Below, piece by piece: positions 32,369 to 34,883 of a stretch of 34,883 nucleotides of DNA (positions are counted from its first letter, which is position 1; each line of letters begins with the position of its first letter). The position numbers and the translations under genes are program-made. The DNA is from Nitrospirota bacterium (GTDB lineage Bacteria > Nitrospirota > Thermodesulfovibrionia > Thermodesulfovibrionales > UBA6898): positions 1-34,883 of the forward strand of contig JACRLQ010000055.1 in assembly GCA_016215155.1 (NCBI GenBank), read 5' to 3'. The notes below the pieces were generated by a model. The model did no database searches. It saw only the letters and a program-made list of their open reading frames with translations, and was not told the DNA's origin.

Positions 32369-33163
32369 TTATGAACTCTTTCGTATATGTTCGTGGGTCT
32401 TTAGATGTTCCATGCAATATTCGTAATCGCCCTCGCAGGAAGAGCAATATCTGAACTCAAGGGTCACATCGTCGGCCTCGGTCCTGCCGCAGGTTGTGCA
32501 TTTATGTATCGTTTTTTTGCCTGCCGGGGCAAAGGCCTTTCTCCGGTTATACGAAGACCCCCGGCGTCTTATGGTCGAAAAGATATCTCCGCCGAAAAAG
32601 AGGAAATAATTTGAGATCGAGACCACCGCGGCAATCTTGCCGGGAAGCGGGGCGGTCAGGACGGTAAATGCAATGAACGCCCAGTTAAGCCAGGCCAGGT
32701 ACTTCATCTTGACCGGGATTATGAAAAAAAGCAGGATCTCATAGTCCGGATAGATGTAGGCAAAGGCCAGAAAAAGCGACAGGTTCAGATATAGCGCTGT
32801 CGTGCCCTCGCCTGTTATGAAGGCGGCAAGGGCGGTCCCCATCACCCCGGTGAAATAAAAGACATTGAACCTGAAACTCCCCCATTCATGCTCCAGCCCC
32901 GTGCCGACCATGTAATAGAAATAAAAGATGAAGAAAATCCAAAAAAGCGAGGCGGAAGGAGGAATGAATATCCAGCTTATGAGCCTCCAGAGTTCCCCCT
33001 GCATAATAAGCCGGGGGTCGAGCGTGAGCCTGCCTATCGCCTCGCTCTGCGGCATACCGTACCGGAGCATATAGATCAGGGCGTTGATGCCTATGATATA
33101 GACCATCAGGTCCCTGATCGCGAACCGCCCGAACCTTCTTTCGAGTTTGTTAAGTATGTTCAT
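32369..33163 (-). CDS. Rhomboid-like pseudoprotease with C-terminal zinc-binding domain
   Basis: A 264-residue membrane protein. Helices and loops follow the rhomboid plan: GELWRLISWIFIPP, GTGLEHEWGSFRFNVFYFTG, then IYPDYEILLFFIIPVKMKYL. The catalytic GxSG is replaced by NLSL (127-130), and the helix that should bring the catalytic His reads ISNYFLFFGGD (183-193) with no His. It is therefore probably inactive as a protease, like derlins and iRhoms that bind clients. The last 45 residues contain C222, C225, C240, C243, C250, H253, H257 and H259, a two-zinc or B-box-like module, probably cytoplasmic. I infer a role as membrane adaptor; partner unknown. The ATG at 33163 lacks a clear ribosome site. 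Confidence 0.82.
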   Translation of the reverse strand: MNILNKLERRFGRFAIRDLMVYIIGINALIYMLRYGMPQSEAIGRLTLDPRLIMQGELWRLISWIFIPPSASLFWIFFIFYFYYMVGTGLEHEWGSFRFNVFYFTGVMGTALAAFITGEGTTALYLNLSLFLAFAYIYPDYEILLFFIIPVKMKYLAWLNWAFIAFTVLTAPLPGKIAAVVSISNYFLFFGGDIFSTIRRRGSSYNRRKAFAPAGKKTIHKCTTCGRTEADDVTLEFRYCSSCEGDYEYCMEHLKTHEHIRKSS

Positions 33164-33275
33164 TTGTCGAATATTAATAAGTTAACACAGTCCTGAAAAG
33201 CTGTCCTGACATTGCCTGTTTGCCCCCCGCCCTGCTTTATTTATAGATGGAATACTGTTATTGTAACTAAATAGA

Positions 33276-33404
33276 GTCTGTATATAAAACTCTCTTTTTC
33301 TGTTTGTCATTCCGGCAGGCCGAAGCCGGAATCCAGTGTTTTCAAAGGCTTCCGTATACCGGATCAAGTCCGGTATGACGGCAAAAGGGACTTTATACAC
33401 AGAC
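33276..33404. mobile_element. 129-bp MITE-like element with 10-bp flanking direct repeats
   Basis: Ends GTCTGTATATAAA (left) and TTTATACACAGAC (right) are imperfect inverted repeats. Immediately outside them ACTAAATAGA is present as a perfect direct repeat at 33266-33275 and 33405-33414, the mark of a 10-bp target-site duplication. The interior has two hairpins: CATTCCGGC...GCCGGAATCC and ATACCGG..CCGGTATGAC. No coding capacity. It lies 18 bases upstream of the start of the diguanylate cyclase gene. Confidence 0.75.
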
Positions 33405-33431
33405 ACTAAATAGAAATATCCGGCAGGAAAC

Positions 33432-34577
33432 ATGATTCGAAAATTTGACTCCCTCAGGTCCGTTATAGTTCTGGCGCTCATAGCCGTCGTAGCGCTTCCC
33501 GCATACACGTGCCTGTTTCTGTACCCCTCTTTTATCGGCATATTGAGCGAAAACGCGAAGGAAGACGCCTTAAGGGTGGCCTCTCATCTGTCCGGCGAGC
33601 ATACCGCGGAGCATCCCCTCCTTATGAAGGATTCCATAAGCCCTCACTTCCTTCATGAGATGGAAAACATCCAGAAAGACCTGAAGCTCGCAAAGCTCAA
33701 GGTCTTCTCCAGCTCAGGCATGATACTTTTTTCGACCGACCCAAAAGAGATCGGCGAGATAAACACGAAGCCTTATTTCCGCGATATCATCGATAAGGGC
33801 AGGACGCTCGCCACGATCGTGAAAAAATCGTCAAAGACGCTTGAAGACAAGGTGATGGACATGCATGTCGTGGAGACCTACGTACCTTTTACGAAGAATG
33901 GTAAAACGGTGGGCGCGCTCGAGATATATTACGACATCACAAAAAACAAGGAGCGGATGGACGGTCTTATATGGCAGTCGGCGGCGCTTTCCCTGCTGGT
34001 CTCTTTGGCGCTCATACTATTTCTTGCGAGGAGCTCCTTCAAGGCAGACCGGACCATGCGCGACCTTCGGAGGGCGGAGGAGGAGTTGAGGGCGCTGTCT
34101 CTTACGGATGAGCTCACCGGGCTATATAACCGCCGCGGGCTATACGTCCTGGGGGACCACCAGCTGAAGCTTGCAGTGCGGCGGAAAAAAGGGATTTACA
34201 TGCTCTACGCCGACCTCGACAACCTCAAGGAGATAAACGATTCATACGGCCATCAGGAAGGGGACAATGCCCTTATAGTCATTGCGTCCATATTGAAGGC
34301 CGCGTACCGCGAATCCGACGTGATAGCCCGCATCGGGGGCGATGAATTCGTAGCCGTCCCCCTTGGCATATCAGGAGAGGAGATAGATAAGATGATCTGC
34401 CGCCTCAAAGAGAGGATAAGCGAGCATAATACAGACCCCAAACGTAAATACGACCTCTCGCTAAGCATCGGCACAGCCTATTTCGATCCTGAAAATCCCT
34501 CTACGATAGAGGAGCTTCTGGCGGAGGGGGACATCGCCATGTACAAGGAAAAGAAGAGAAAAAAAGGCGAGGCCTGA
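33432..34577 (+). CDS. Diguanylate cyclase with periplasmic sensor domain
   Basis: A 381-residue inner-membrane enzyme making cyclic di-GMP. Membrane helices at about 11-30 and 184-200 enclose a dCache/PAS-like periplasmic sensor (IGEINTKPYFRDII, GALEIYYDITKN). After a short coiled coil (207-222) comes the GGDEF domain: LTDELTGLYNRRG (224-236), YADLDNLKEINDSYGH (259-274) and GGDEF at 302-306. The inhibitory site RxxD is present as RESD (293-296), five residues before GGDEF, so product inhibition is expected. Metal and nucleotide residues look complete, so it should be active. The 129-bp element lies in its promoter region. Confidence 0.93.
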   Translation: MIRKFDSLRSVIVLALIAVVALPAYTCLFLYPSFIGILSENAKEDALRVASHLSGEHTAEHPLLMKDSISPHFLHEMENIQKDLKLAKLKVFSSSGMILFSTDPKEIGEINTKPYFRDIIDKGRTLATIVKKSSKTLEDKVMDMHVVETYVPFTKNGKTVGALEIYYDITKNKERMDGLIWQSAALSLLVSLALILFLARSSFKADRTMRDLRRAEEELRALSLTDELTGLYNRRGLYVLGDHQLKLAVRRKKGIYMLYADLDNLKEINDSYGHQEGDNALIVIASILKAAYRESDVIARIGGDEFVAVPLGISGEEIDKMICRLKERISEHNTDPKRKYDLSLSIGTAYFDPENPSTIEELLAEGDIAMYKEKKRKKGEA

Positions 34578-34586
34578 TCCTCCCGG

Positions 34587-34639
34587 CAGCCTGTTAAAAA
34601 ACTCTCGGTTTGTCAGTTAGAGCCGTCATACTCGCGAAG
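34587..34639. repeat. Partial second copy of the 11929-12077 element, cut by IS110
   Basis: Fifty-three bases match 11933-11985 with four mismatches and no gap. Similarity ends abruptly after CTCGCGAAG, where the IS110-family element begins. The rest of the element is presumably beyond the IS, outside the window. Confidence 0.8.
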
Positions 34640-34745
34640 CCAACAGTAGACATAATGTATTAAACCTGTCCAACCTTAAGCGACGTGGATTAAGCTTAAG
34701 GGAATAAACCCAGAGGCTCAGAGCCACAATTAAGGAGGACAGCTT
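34640..34745 (+). ncRNA. IS110 left-end leader, possible bridge-RNA-type structure
   Basis: The 106 bases between the broken repeat and the transposase ATG contain a perfect 8-bp hairpin CCTTAAGC (34674-34681)/GCTTAAGG (34694-34701) with a 12-base loop, and a small GGCT-CAG-AGCC hairpin (34715-34725). In IS110-group elements a non-coding guide RNA is made from the left end. Here the region is rather short for that, so the assignment is tentative. Confidence 0.35.
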
Positions 34746-34883
34746 ATGAAAAATTATAGCAAATACGTAGGGCTTGATGTACACAAGGAAACGATAGCAG
34801 TTGGCATAGCAAAAGAGGGACGTGGGGAAGTGATTTACTACGGAGAGATACCGAATACACCTGATGCGATTAAAGCACTGGTA
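34746..34883 (+). CDS. IS110-family transposase, N-terminal 46 aa (partial)
   Basis: The frame MKNYSKYVGLDVHKETIAVG continues IAKEGRGEVIYYGEI and runs off the window. GLDVHKETIAVGIA is the first acidic segment of the RuvC-like DEDD domain of IS110 recombinases, with catalytic D11. GGAGGA at 34734-34739, six bases before the ATG, is an excellent ribosome site. The protein would catalyse excision and RNA-guided or structure-guided insertion of the element. Confidence 0.88.
   Translation, partial: MKNYSKYVGLDVHKETIAVGIAKEGRGEVIYYGEIPNTPDAIKALV

Larger units (their letters stand above)
34640..34883 (+). mobile_element. IS110-family insertion sequence, left end (cut by window edge)
   Basis: The left boundary is set by loss of identity between the two copies of the repeat (after 34639). 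It contains a structured leader and the start of a DEDD transposase. The right end lies outside the window. Confidence 0.75.

Noticed and set aside
1-34883. CRISPR array
   Set aside because: No set of regularly spaced identical short repeats was seen; the repeats present are dispersed paired hairpins.

Overview
The window reads as a chromosomal segment of a Gram-negative, anaerobic or facultatively anaerobic bacterium of moderate to moderately high GC. Outer-membrane and lipoprotein genes indicate the Gram-negative envelope. A bidirectional [NiFe] sulfhydrogenase, an orphan corrinoid-activating Fe-S ATPase, FNR-like operator sites and a DUF2249 remnant indicate low-oxygen redox metabolism. 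A Nitrospirota or Desulfobacterota-type host fits best, but this is inference from gene content; no rRNA or phylogenetic marker was analysed.

Layout. 1-1.8 kb: an AT-rich membrane hypothetical, a broken DUF2249 gene, a small zinc-ribbon gene and a DUF1456 (YehS) gene. 1.8-3.9 kb (minus): a FabH-like ketosynthase followed by a sulfotransferase. 4.0-6.2 kb: a hybrid sensor kinase with its own receiver. 6.2-11.8 kb: housekeeping genes in divergent or convergent arrangement (kup, a LOG-family protein, nadB, panC). 11.9-13.4 kb: an AT-richer accessory patch with a 149-bp inverted-repeat element, a secreted hypothetical protein and a VapBC-type toxin-antitoxin pair. 13.4-15.3 kb: the orphan DUF4445 ferredoxin/ATPase. 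15.4-17.5 kb: a compact envelope cassette of two related 34-37-residue membrane peptides carrying GWWxxH, a multi-pass membrane protein, an outer-membrane transporter-like barrel and a small beta-rich secreted-type protein. 17.5-20.0 kb (minus): a zinc-ribbon membrane protein, a 395-residue protein that may be a very divergent RelA/SpoT-like nucleotidyltransferase, and a small lipoprotein. 20.2-22.6 kb: a CPA2 antiporter and tRNA-Leu(GAG). 22.7-28.7 kb: an Fe-S protein under an FNR-like box, a small coiled-coil protein, the hydrogenase operon hydB-hydG-hydD-hydA, and truA. 28.7-33.2 kb: an HD hydrolase, an MscS channel, a VOC protein, a membrane metallophosphoesterase and a rhomboid pseudoprotease. 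33.4-34.9 kb: a diguanylate cyclase and the left end of an IS110-family element cut by the window edge.

How the genes work together. The hydrogenase genes form one tight unit (1-nt gap, then 1-nt overlap) and should make a cytoplasmic NAD(P)-linked H2 enzyme. Its large subunit stops exactly at the last metal-binding motif, so it appears not to need C-terminal proteolytic maturation. The other genes mostly form one- or two-gene units.

Most unusual are the small mobile and structured repeats. One 129-bp element is bounded by 10-bp direct repeats. A 149-bp element has perfect 19-bp terminal inverted repeats. A second, partial copy of the latter is interrupted exactly in its hairpin loop by the IS110-family element, whose leader carries a strong hairpin. 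Two tiny GWWxxH peptides and the possible divergent (p)ppGpp-synthetase-like protein are the best candidates for undescribed biology.
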